DNA of 45,070 nucleotides, from positions 1 to 45,070 of the forward strand of contig CACLPI010000009.1 of assembly GCA_902608795.1 (NCBI GenBank). Direction: 5' to 3'. The stretch is from an uncultured Bacteroidota bacterium (lineage in GTDB: Bacteria > Bacteroidota > Bacteroidia > Flavobacteriales > Flavobacteriaceae). Made by a program: the position numbers and the translations under genes. The notes under the pieces were generated by a model that searched no databases, was not told the DNA's origin, and saw only the letters and a list, made by a program, of their open reading frames with translations. Shown in pieces: positions 1 through 7,474 of this stretch (position 1 is its first letter; every line of letters starts with the position of its first letter).

Positions 1-189
1 GAATATATGAAGACAAGCGATCATGTTGAGTATATGGTTTTCCCTAGAATATTCGCATTATCTGAAGTAGTTTGGGCTGAAAATAAACCCTCGTTTAATG
101 ACTTTGAAAAAAAAGTAATTGGTATGTATTCAATCTTAGATAAAATGGATATTAATTATTCAAAACATCTTGAAAGATTAGAAGAATGA
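1..189 (+). CDS. Beta-N-acetylhexosaminidase (GH20), C-terminal fragment
   Basis: The frame is open from the first base and stops at 187-189, so this is the 3' end of a gene that begins outside the window. The visible 62 residues include EYMVFPRIFALSEVVW, which matches the end of the GH20 catalytic barrel, where a Trp-Thr-Glu-Tyr strand is followed by 'PR..AL.E..W'. The family releases terminal N-acetylglucosamine or N-acetylgalactosamine from chitin-type and glycoprotein glycans, usually in the periplasm or at the cell surface. The stop overlaps the start of the next gene by four bases (ATGA), so the two are probably translated together. The active-site residues lie upstream and cannot be checked. 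The family call is fairly safe; substrate is unknown. Confidence 0.8.
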   Translation, partial: EYMKTSDHVEYMVFPRIFALSEVVWAENKPSFNDFEKKVIGMYSILDKMDINYSKHLERLEE

Positions 190-815
190 TAATTGAGGTT
201 TGTGCAGAATCATATGAATATGCAGTAAAAGCTGAGAAAGCTGGAGCAGATCGAATTGAGCTATGTAAAGATTTACATTTAGATGGTCTTACCCCCGACT
301 ATGAATCCGCTAAAAGAACAATTAATACATTAAAAATTCCCGTATTTATCTTAATTAGACCTAGAGAAGGTGATTTCACCTATTCAGATGAAGAATTTGA
401 GTTAATGAAGCAGGATATTGTAAAATTCAAAGAAATGGGCTGTAAAGGCATTGTTTCGGGTGTTTTAAATAGTAATTATTCGATAGATATCAAAAGAACA
501 AAGGAACTTGTTGAATTATCAAGACCCTTAGAGTTTACTTTTCATAGAGCATTTGATATAGTAAAAAATCCAATTGAAGAAATAGAAAACCTGATTAATA
601 TGGGTATTGATAGATTATTAACATCTGGACAAAAAGAAAAGGCAACAGATGGTTTAGTTCAACTTGAACAATTAAATAATATTACAAAAAACAGAATTGT
701 AATTATGCCTGGGAGTGGTATTTCTAAAAATAATCTTAGAAATTTTGAATCATTTAACGAGGTTCATGGTTCTTTTAAAGATGAAATTAATTCAAATGGT
801 TTCAAATTATGCTAA
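186..815 (+). CDS. cutC: CutC family TIM-barrel protein
   Basis: A 209-residue protein that opens with the typical CutC pattern: IEVCAESYEYA, then AGADRIELC, DGLTPDY, and IRPREGDFTYSDEE near residue 60, followed by the 'FHRAFD' strand and a late 'IMPGSGI' loop. These are the conserved strands of the CutC TIM barrel. The family was named for copper tolerance in E. coli, but a direct copper role is weakly supported. Here the start codon overlaps the stop of a GH20 hexosaminidase, which fits a part in glycan breakdown better than metal handling (inference). It is a little shorter than the usual 240 residues because the C-terminus is short. The family call is sure; the biochemical role is open. 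Confidence 0.88.
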   Translation: MIIEVCAESYEYAVKAEKAGADRIELCKDLHLDGLTPDYESAKRTINTLKIPVFILIRPREGDFTYSDEEFELMKQDIVKFKEMGCKGIVSGVLNSNYSIDIKRTKELVELSRPLEFTFHRAFDIVKNPIEEIENLINMGIDRLLTSGQKEKATDGLVQLEQLNNITKNRIVIMPGSGISKNNLRNFESFNEVHGSFKDEINSNGFKLC

Positions 816-1153
816 AAGTTATCAAATACAAAAATCACGGAATTTGTATGATTGGCGGAGAGAAGAATGAAGATCATCAAAAATTCCTTTTTTCTTTTTT
901 TGAGCTAAGTAATAAGAAAGTTATTAGCTTGATGATTGCAGAATATTGGGATAATGGGAAACTAATAAATGATGAATATGATTCGTTTTTCACTATTCAT
1001 CAATTAGATCAACCATGGGATGAATGGTGGGAAAGTACATTTAAGGATAATCTCAAATCAACTGATTCTGAGACACACAAATACATTAAAAGTTTTTTTA
1101 ATAAAAACCTTTATTCAAATAGATATGATAAAACGAATATTATAGAATATTAA
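809..1153 (+). CDS. Hypothetical protein, 114 residues
   Basis: The ATG lies inside the last codons of cutC (7-base overlap), suggesting translational coupling. The protein is soluble, with no signal peptide or membrane segment, and is rich in aromatic and charged residues, including a 'QPWDEWWEST' stretch near residue 70. I do not recognise a family. The reading frame and codon use (AGA arginines, AT-rich third positions) look like ordinary chromosomal genes, so it is likely real and belongs to the GH20-cutC transcript. It stops shortly before the NUDIX/helicase cassette and might also be a remnant at the edge of that insertion. Function is unknown. Confidence 0.6.
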   Translation: MLKVIKYKNHGICMIGGEKNEDHQKFLFSFFELSNKKVISLMIAEYWDNGKLINDEYDSFFTIHQLDQPWDEWWESTFKDNLKSTDSETHKYIKSFFNKNLYSNRYDKTNIIEY

Positions 1154-1250
1154 TCTTCACTATCATTATCATCGTCAATAAAAGTTAAAGTAAAAATTTA
1201 TCAAAAATACTTAGCTTGATTAATTATTGGGGAAATATCTGGGAAATAAT

Positions 1251-1258
1251 TATCTTCG
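1251..1258 (+). promoter_or_regulatory. Candidate -7 promoter element for the NUDIX/helicase pair
   Basis: TATCTTCG is one base from the Bacteroidota -7 consensus TAnnTTTG. A TTG 21 bases upstream (1227-1229) fits the -33 element. The start codon at 1264 follows after only five bases, so the transcript may be leaderless. This is a prediction from sequence only. Confidence 0.35.
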
Positions 1259-1263
1259 TTCTG

Positions 1264-1668
1264 ATGCAAAAAGAGAAGAAAAAAGTTGAAGTTGTTGCAG
1301 CTATAATCAAGTACAACAATAAGATTCTATGTGTTCAAAGAGGCGAGAATAAACTTGATTATATTTCGAAGAAATACGAGTTTCCAGGAGGAAAAATTGA
1401 AGAAGGAGAGTCACATGAACAGACAATAGTTCGTGAGATACAGGAGGAATTAAAAATGGATATTTTTACACACGATCATTTCCTAACAGTTGAGCATGAG
1501 TACCCAGACTTCTTTTTGACGATGCATAGCTTTATTTGTTCTTGTGATGAGCCTATAGTTCATTTAACGGATCATATAGACTACAAATGGCTAACTGTTT
1601 ATGAATTAGAAGAATTAGATTGGGCTGAAGCAGATGTTCCAATTGTAAAGAAATTAATGCTTTTATAA
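1264..1668 (+). CDS. NUDIX hydrolase, MutT-like nucleoside triphosphate pyrophosphohydrolase
   Basis: Length is 134 residues from ATG 1264. A TTG at 1216 would add 16 residues unlike the family, so ATG 1264 is preferred. The Nudix box is clear: FPGGKIEEGE at about residues 39-48, then REIQEEL, with the metal-binding REXXEE glutamates present. The last glycine of the canonical box is replaced by lysine. The family hydrolyses (d)NTPs or damaged nucleotides to the monophosphate and pyrophosphate. The stop TAA is followed with no gap by the ATG of the helicase gene, so the two are certainly one transcription unit and probably one functional system. In such pairs the NUDIX may act on nucleotides linked to helicase or nuclease activity (inference). 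The family is certain; substrate is not. Confidence 0.85.
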   Translation: MQKEKKKVEVVAAIIKYNNKILCVQRGENKLDYISKKYEFPGGKIEEGESHEQTIVREIQEELKMDIFTHDHFLTVEHEYPDFFLTMHSFICSCDEPIVHLTDHIDYKWLTVYELEELDWAEADVPIVKKLMLL

Positions 1669-4515
1669 ATGAAGCTTGAAGAACTTTCTAAAAGTGTTCA
1701 GACAGGGTTTATTAACCACTTAGTTGAATCTGGAAAACAGTATCGCCCGGAGTTATTGATTAATGATCATAAGCAGGGAAAAAAAGTTCTCACGACCATA
1801 CTTCGAGAATTAGAATCGTGTGAGGAGTTTTGGTTCTCTGTGGCATTTATTACCACTAGCGGAATTGCTACACTAATGAATACTCTTATAGAATTAGAAA
1901 AGAAAAATATCAAGGGTAAAATCCTGGCATCAGAGTATTTAAACTTTACTCAGCCGCAAGCACTTAAACAACTAAAGCTATTCTCTAACATTGAGTTACG
2001 AATTGCTACAAAAGGCTCATTCCACTCTAAAGGATACTTGTTCAAGAAGGAAGGGATTTATGACCTCATCATTGGCTCTAGTAATTTAACACAATCGGCA
2101 CTTTCTTCGAATAAAGAATGGAATCTAAAAATATCTGCTGCTGAAGAAAGTGAGCTTATAGATCAAGTGAAAAAGGAGTTTCAAAAAGAATTTGAAGATG
2201 CGATAATCGTAACGGAAGAATACATATTAGACTATTCAGTTCTATGGAAAACTAATAGGAATTTTGAACGTGAAATAAAAAAAACACGAAATACTATTAG
2301 TAAGGTTGTTATACATCCTAACTTGATGCAAAGAGAGGCATTGGAAAACATTAGTCACCTGCGTAATGAAGGAAAGGATAAAGCTTTGCTAATTTCCGCT
2401 ACAGGGACGGGCAAAACCTACCTATCTGCATTTGATGTACAAAAATTTAAGCCAAAAAAGTTTTTGTTCATCGTACATCGAAGAACTATTGCTGAGGAGG
2501 CTATGAAAACTTTTAAAAGATTGTTGGGTGATCATATCAACATGGGCATCTACTCAGGTTCTGATAGAGATGTGGAGGCTGATTATCTTTTCTCTACTGT
2601 TCAAACTATTTCGAAACAGGAACATTTAGATATATTTGGTTCTGACCATTTTGATTACATCGTAATTGATGAAACACATCGTGCAGGTGCAACCTCTTAT
2701 GTTCGAATTATGGATTTCTTCACACCTAAATTTATGTTGGGAATGACAGCAACTCCAGAACGAACAGATGGTACTGACATCTTTAAAATGTTTGATTATA
2801 ACATTGCCTACGAAATTCGATTACACCAGGCGCTTGAGGAAGAAATGTTGTGCCCGTTCCATTATTATGGTTTAACGGATTTAACCATAAATGGTGAGGA
2901 GATTGATGACCAAACAGAATTCAATAAGCTTTTCGCAAAAGAACGTGTGGATCACATTCTAGTAAATGCAAAGCGATACGGATGTGACAATGGTGAAGTA
3001 AGAGGATTGATTTTCTGTTCTCGAAATGAAATTGCGAAAGAACTATCGAATCTATTTAATCTGAAAGGATTTCAAACAATTGCTTTAACAGGTGATGATT
3101 CAGAAGATAAACGACAAGATGCAATTAAAAGGTTAGAGGCTATTAACAAATCAGATAAGCTGGATTATATTTTTTCGGTTGACATTTTCAATGAAGGAAT
3201 TGATATTCCGAGTGTGAATCAGATTATTATGCTACGTCCTACTCAGTCTGCTATAATATTTGTGCAACAATTGGGACGTGGATTGCGTAAAAATATTGCT
3301 AAAGATTACTTAACAGTAATTGACTTTATTGGAAATTATAGCAATAATTATTTGGTGCCAATTGCCTTGTACGGAGATAAATCCTACAACAAAGACAACC
3401 TTCGTAAATTGATGGCGAGCGGAAGCAATTTGATACCGGGATCTTCTACCATTAATTTTGATGAAATAACAAAAGGAAAAATCTTTGAAGCAATTAATAA
3501 GGCTAACATGTCTAAGTTTGTTGATTTAAAAAAAGATTACTACAGCTTAAAAAACAAAATAGGACGTGTTCCTATGATGCTTGATTTCTTGGAATATGGT
3601 TCTCGTGATCCTTGGTTATATGTGACTTATAAAAAGTCATACCTGAATTTCATTAACAAGATTGAAGAAAGATACCGTGGTGCTTTGAATAATCAAGAGC
3701 TTAAACTTTTGGAGAATTTCAATTTAGAAATTAATAATGCAAAACGTGTTGAAGAAAGCATAATCTTATTGTCATTAATCAAGGATGGAGAGATAAGTAC
3801 TATTCAATTAAAGCAAACAATACAAAAGAGTTTTGATTACCAAGTGAGCGATAAAACTATTGCTTCTTGTCTTATAAATCTAAACTTTCAATTTGTAAGG
3901 CAAGACTCTAAGATAGTTAAGAAGGTAGGTGACAGATTAGTAATTGATACTGACCTATCAACCGCCTTATCCAATCCAATATTCAAAAAGTTCTTATTGG
4001 ATAATACCAACTACTCTATTCAATCGTTCGATAATTTGTTTGAAAAAGAGAAGTTTATTGGTGGATTAATCCGTTACAATAAGTACGGAAGAAAAGATGT
4101 TTGCCGTGTTTTGAATTGGAATAAAGATATTAGTTCTACAGTTTATGGTTATAGAACAAGGAATAATGTTACGCCTTGCTTTGTGACCTATAATAAATCT
4201 GAAGAGATTGATGCGAGCATTAATTACAATGATCACTTTATTGACCAAACTACCTTTGCTTGGGAATCACGTTCACAGCGTAAAATTGAAAGTGCTGAAA
4301 TACAGGATGTAATTAATTCTGATAGGATTCTACTCTTCGTGAAAAAACAAGATGGAGAAGGAACAGACTTTTACTTTATTGGAGATTGCTCAATCATCAA
4401 CGGAAGTATAAAACAAGATACCATGGATGATGGAGAAACACCTGTAGTACATTTTAGTTTTGAACTAGACCAAAGTGTTGAAGACGATATTTATAAATAT
4501 TTGACTGAAAACTAA
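1669..4515 (+). CDS. PLD-like nuclease / SF2 helicase / DUF3427 protein
   Basis: A 948-residue multidomain protein. Residues about 1-190 form a phospholipase-D-like nuclease domain, with an HSK signature (His119, Lys121) and GSSNLT at 136-141; the aspartate of a classical HKD motif is not evident. Residues about 215-560 are a superfamily 2 helicase: Walker A ATGTGKT ending at 250, DETH at 334-337, TAT at 360-362, and QQLGRGLRKN at 533-542 (motif VI). The rest (about 590-948) matches the DUF3427 region that accompanies such helicases. The layout suggests an ATP-driven DNA translocase with a nuclease head, as in phage-defence islands (inference). Arginine codons are mostly CGT/CGA, unlike neighbours that prefer AGA, which supports acquisition by transfer. 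Only 12 bases separate it from the convergent prmC. Confidence 0.85.
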   Translation: MKLEELSKSVQTGFINHLVESGKQYRPELLINDHKQGKKVLTTILRELESCEEFWFSVAFITTSGIATLMNTLIELEKKNIKGKILASEYLNFTQPQALKQLKLFSNIELRIATKGSFHSKGYLFKKEGIYDLIIGSSNLTQSALSSNKEWNLKISAAEESELIDQVKKEFQKEFEDAIIVTEEYILDYSVLWKTNRNFEREIKKTRNTISKVVIHPNLMQREALENISHLRNEGKDKALLISATGTGKTYLSAFDVQKFKPKKFLFIVHRRTIAEEAMKTFKRLLGDHINMGIYSGSDRDVEADYLFSTVQTISKQEHLDIFGSDHFDYIVIDETHRAGATSYVRIMDFFTPKFMLGMTATPERTDGTDIFKMFDYNIAYEIRLHQALEEEMLCPFHYYGLTDLTINGEEIDDQTEFNKLFAKERVDHILVNAKRYGCDNGEVRGLIFCSRNEIAKELSNLFNLKGFQTIALTGDDSEDKRQDAIKRLEAINKSDKLDYIFSVDIFNEGIDIPSVNQIIMLRPTQSAIIFVQQLGRGLRKNIAKDYLTVIDFIGNYSNNYLVPIALYGDKSYNKDNLRKLMASGSNLIPGSSTINFDEITKGKIFEAINKANMSKFVDLKKDYYSLKNKIGRVPMMLDFLEYGSRDPWLYVTYKKSYLNFINKIEERYRGALNNQELKLLENFNLEINNAKRVEESIILLSLIKDGEISTIQLKQTIQKSFDYQVSDKTIASCLINLNFQFVRQDSKIVKKVGDRLVIDTDLSTALSNPIFKKFLLDNTNYSIQSFDNLFEKEKFIGGLIRYNKYGRKDVCRVLNWNKDISSTVYGYRTRNNVTPCFVTYNKSEEIDASINYNDHFIDQTTFAWESRSQRKIESAEIQDVINSDRILLFVKKQDGEGTDFYFIGDCSIINGSIKQDTMDDGETPVVHFSFELDQSVEDDIYKYLTEN

Positions 4516-4527
4516 AAATATCAAAGT

Positions 4528-5373
4528 CTAAAAGGAGGGCATATTTATTAATAAAAACCTGTTTTTTCTATTAACATCTGATTTAAATCTAATATTATAA
4601 AAAGCATTTAATTTGCAAATATTTTCTAATTCAGTGGAATAATTTTCGTTAATCTCGAAAAATAAAAATCCGTTATTAATTAGGGTTTTAGATGCAAATT
4701 TTAATATTGACGTATAATATATTAATGATTTATCATTCTCAACAAACAAAGCTGACATAGGCTCAAAATCCAGTACATTTTTTTTCATTAATGACTTTTC
4801 AGATTCGCAAACATAAGGCGGATTTGAAACAATAACATCATATTTTTTTTCAGATTGATATTCAAAAATATCTGCATGAATAAATTCGATATTCACATTG
4901 TTCATTTTTGCATTTTGTTTCGCAATTTCAAGTGCATCTTCAGAAACATCAAGTGCAGTAACTTTTGCATTAGCAAGATTTTTAGCAAGGCTGATTGCAA
5001 TGCAACCACTCCCCGTCCCAATATCCAAAATTTCTTTTCCGTCTAAATCTTCTTTTAACATTAATCTAACCAACTCTTCAGTTTCAGGTCTAGGTATTAA
5101 CACAGAATTATTAACCTTAAATTCCAAATCCATGAAGCTTGTTTTTCCTAAAACATATTGTATTGGCTCATGTGTTTTTAATCTTTCTAGTGCACTTAAA
5201 AAAAGTGTTTGATTTAATTCATCCAAATGAATTTCATCAGCTAATAAGATTTTTGATCTAGGTATTTTTAAATAATCTTCAGAAAGTAAATTAAAAATGG
5301 AATTCAACTCATCCATTTCGTAAATCGATGAAAGCTCTGAAATCATTTTTAATTTAAAATCTCGTAATGTCAT
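4528..5373 (-). CDS. prmC: Peptide chain release factor N5-glutamine methyltransferase
   Basis: PrmC (HemK) methylates the glutamine of the GGQ motif in release factors RF1 and RF2, which raises termination efficiency. The 281-residue protein has a helical N-terminal domain, then the conserved IPRPETEEL segment (about 93-101), a SAM-binding DIGTGSGCIAISLA loop (117-130) and the signature catalytic NPPY at 184-187, which binds the glutamine side chain. Length matches the family. The ATG overlaps the stop of the upstream acetyltransferase by four bases. In related genomes prmC commonly sits near ribD, as here. High confidence. Confidence 0.95.
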   Translation of the reverse strand: MTLRDFKLKMISELSSIYEMDELNSIFNLLSEDYLKIPRSKILLADEIHLDELNQTLFLSALERLKTHEPIQYVLGKTSFMDLEFKVNNSVLIPRPETEELVRLMLKEDLDGKEILDIGTGSGCIAISLAKNLANAKVTALDVSEDALEIAKQNAKMNNVNIEFIHADIFEYQSEKKYDVIVSNPPYVCESEKSLMKKNVLDFEPMSALFVENDKSLIYYTSILKFASKTLINNGFLFFEINENYSTELENICKLNAFYNIRFKSDVNRKNRFLLINMPSF

Positions 5374-5867
5374 TGAAGCTTCTTAGTCATATGCACATCA
5401 CAATTGTGATGACTAGTATTACCCATTGGCCCTTTTAAATTTTCAAAACCAAAGATATTATATAAATGGTGTGATGTTTTAAGAGCTGAAGTTGACTCTA
5501 AATAACAAAAATCATACTTAACCTCTTTCGCAAAATCTAGACATAATTTTAAAAGATGTTTTCCTAATCCTTTTCCTCTAAGTGATTTATGGAAATAAAA
5601 CTTTTGCAGCTCACATATGTTTTCATGGGTACCACTAAGCTGCTTAATTCCACAGCCTCCGAAAATACCCCCCTCCTTTTCAACCACATAATATATAGAT
5701 CTTGAGTCTTGGTATGCTTCATACATACTTAAGGTGTCTTTGTCGGCATATGCTGTTCCAACTAATGGTAATCCCAACTCATAAAACACCCCCTTAATAA
5801 CAGCACATACTTGATTGTTATCTTTCTTCTCAATAACCCTAATATTATATCCATTATATTGAAGCAT
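5370..5867 (-). CDS. GNAT family N-acetyltransferase
   Basis: A 165-residue GNAT protein. The acetyl-CoA pyrophosphate-binding loop is RGKGLGKHLL near residue 95-104, preceded by the 'ELQKFYF' beta-4 strand. The family moves an acetyl group from acetyl-CoA to an amine on a small molecule, peptide or protein; the acceptor cannot be deduced. Its stop overlaps the start of prmC by four bases, so both are made from one mRNA. It is divergent from ribD, with only 19 bases between the two starts. Confidence 0.88.
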   Translation of the reverse strand: MLQYNGYNIRVIEKKDNNQVCAVIKGVFYELGLPLVGTAYADKDTLSMYEAYQDSRSIYYVVEKEGGIFGGCGIKQLSGTHENICELQKFYFHKSLRGKGLGKHLLKLCLDFAKEVKYDFCYLESTSALKTSHHLYNIFGFENLKGPMGNTSHHNCDVHMTKKLQ

Positions 5868-5874
5868 TTTATAC

Positions 5875-5882
5875 TATTTTTG
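5875..5882 (+). promoter_or_regulatory. ribD promoter -7 element, abutting the start codon
   Basis: TATTTTTG matches TAnnTTTG exactly. A TTG at 5859-5861 (13 bases upstream) is too close for an ideal -33 element. Only four bases separate the element from the GTG start at 5887, so transcription should begin at or within the start codon, giving a leaderless mRNA. Confidence 0.45.
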
Positions 5883-5886
5883 TATT

Positions 5887-6909
5887 GTGAATATACACGA
5901 AAAATATATTAGTAGATGTATTGAGCTTGGTAAATTAGGAATAGGAAACACCTATCCAAATCCAAGTGTTGGGTGTTGCCTAGTAGTTGATGATAAAATA
6001 ATCGGAGAGGGTTATACTTCGATAGCTGGAGGAAATCATGCGGAGGTTAATGCAATTAATTCAGTTGAAAATAAATCATTAATAAAAGATTCAACAATCT
6101 ATGTAACATTAGAACCATGTTGTCACTATGGAAAAACACCGCCATGTGTAGATAAAATTATCGCCTCTGGAATTAAAGCAGTAGTAATCGGAATTAAAGA
6201 TCCTAACCCGCTTGTATGCGGAAAAGGAATTGAAAAACTAAAGGAAAATGGAGTTGAAGTAATTTCTGGTGTTTTAAAAAATGAGTGTATTGAACATCAC
6301 AAAAGATTTCTAAGCTACATTATAAACAAAAGACCGTATATAATTCTTAAGTGGGCTGAAAGTGCTGATGGATTTATTGCACCCAAAGAAAAAGATATTA
6401 ATGAGCCTTATTGGATATCAAATATAAAATCTAGACAATTAGTTCACAAATGGCGTAGTGAAGAGCAGGCTATTTTAGTTGGAGCTAAAACTATTCGTGA
6501 GGATGATCCAAGACTTACAACTAGAGATTGGGAAGGTGAAAATTGTGACATATATATATTGTCAAAAAATGGTGTTCAAAAGGATTATAAAATTTTCAAA
6601 CAAGACTCTAAAGTTACTATGCTTGATAGCCAAGAAATTGACTATGACAAAGACATTGTTAAACAAATATGTGACAAATTATATAGCGATAAAATTCTTT
6701 CAATTATAGTTGAAGGAGGTACAAAAACTTTGTTGAATTTTATAGATTCTGGTGTGTGGGATGAGATGAGAGTTTTTAAAACAAAAGAGAAATTAGGTGA
6801 TGGGATTAAAGGTCCTGAAATAAAACACAAGTCATCAAAGAAATTTGATATTGGAGATAATAAACTTGAGTACTATTTAAATAAAGGTGTAACTTTTTCT
6901 AACATATAA
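5887..6909 (+). CDS. ribD: Bifunctional riboflavin biosynthesis deaminase/reductase
   Basis: RibD carries out two successive steps of riboflavin synthesis: deamination of the pyrimidine intermediate and NADPH-dependent reduction of its ribosyl side chain. The 340-residue protein has an N-terminal cytidine-deaminase-like domain with zinc ligands HAE at 51-53 and PCCHYGKTPPC at 77-87, followed by a reductase domain from about 150 to the end (KWAESADGFIA, and GGTKTLLN near 276). The start is GTG, fixed by the conserved NPSVGCCLV close behind it. The 3' end overlaps the convergent thioesterase gene by 37 bases. High confidence. Confidence 0.95.
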   Translation: MNIHEKYISRCIELGKLGIGNTYPNPSVGCCLVVDDKIIGEGYTSIAGGNHAEVNAINSVENKSLIKDSTIYVTLEPCCHYGKTPPCVDKIIASGIKAVVIGIKDPNPLVCGKGIEKLKENGVEVISGVLKNECIEHHKRFLSYIINKRPYIILKWAESADGFIAPKEKDINEPYWISNIKSRQLVHKWRSEEQAILVGAKTIREDDPRLTTRDWEGENCDIYILSKNGVQKDYKIFKQDSKVTMLDSQEIDYDKDIVKQICDKLYSDKILSIIVEGGTKTLLNFIDSGVWDEMRVFKTKEKLGDGIKGPEIKHKSSKKFDIGDNKLEYYLNKGVTFSNI

Positions 6910-7277
6910 CCTGGACATCTGACAGGCTTCTTGGTTTCTTTATTTAAAAATGCTAAAACAGTAGCTCCTTTTACAACAACTTCGTCTTTATTTTTTATTG
7001 TATAATTAAAAATTAATCTTGATGTGGGCAGCTCAGCGAGTTCTACATTAACCACTAGATCATCGTCAAAGTATGCAGGCCTTAAATAGCTTACATTAAG
7101 TTTTGAAACAGGAAGTATAATCCCAGACTTTTCCATCTCACTATAGGAAAAACCTAAATTTGATATCCATGAAATACGTGCCTCTTCAAAATAATTAATA
7201 TAGCTTGCGTGGTGTACCAAACCCATTTGATCCGTTTCACAATAACGTACTTTGATTTTAATAGAAAAAATTTTCAT
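6873..7277 (-). CDS. 4-hydroxybenzoyl-CoA-thioesterase-type acyl-CoA thioesterase (YbgC/FadM-like)
   Basis: A 134-residue single hotdog domain. The N-terminal YCETDQMGLVHHASYINYFE contains the catalytic Asp of the 4HBT family in the 'ETDxMGxVHHxxY' motif, followed by the long hotdog helix. Such enzymes hydrolyse acyl-CoA thioesters, often short or medium chain; the natural substrate is unknown. It lies next to dnaA but is transcribed away from it, an arrangement I recall from other Flavobacteriia. Its last codons overlap the end of ribD on the other strand. Confidence 0.88.
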   Translation of the reverse strand: MKIFSIKIKVRYCETDQMGLVHHASYINYFEEARISWISNLGFSYSEMEKSGIILPVSKLNVSYLRPAYFDDDLVVNVELAELPTSRLIFNYTIKNKDEVVVKGATVLAFLNKETKKPVRCPGYMLEKVTPLFK

Positions 7278-7460
7278 AATTCACAAAAAAACAAATTAAA
7301 AAACTTACAATTTTTTATACTTTAAAACCTGCAAAAAAAAAAATTAAAAAACAACCCCTTTTAATTTTTTTTTTAAAAAATTTGTTTACATATTTGTTAC
7401 ACACGTTTTGGATTTGATATTATTCAATGTTAAACCAAGATTGGACCAATTTCAAAAATT

Positions 7461-7468
7461 TAATTTTT
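7461..7468 (+). promoter_or_regulatory. Weak dnaA promoter candidate
   Basis: TAATTTTT differs from TAnnTTTG in the last base. TTG at 7441-7443 lies 17 bases upstream. The region 7278-7474 is extremely A/T-rich (long A and T runs), as expected before dnaA, but I found no convincing DnaA boxes in it. Confidence 0.25.
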
Positions 7469-7474
7469 ATATAA

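Noticed and set aside
4855-5212. Open frames on the plus strand opposite prmC.
   Set aside because: They are shadows of the prmC coding sequence and encode no recognisable protein.
7278-7474. Possible replication origin upstream of dnaA, very A/T-rich.
   Set aside because: No cluster of DnaA boxes; the best near-match, TGTTACACA, has only seven of nine bases of a TTATACACA-type box.
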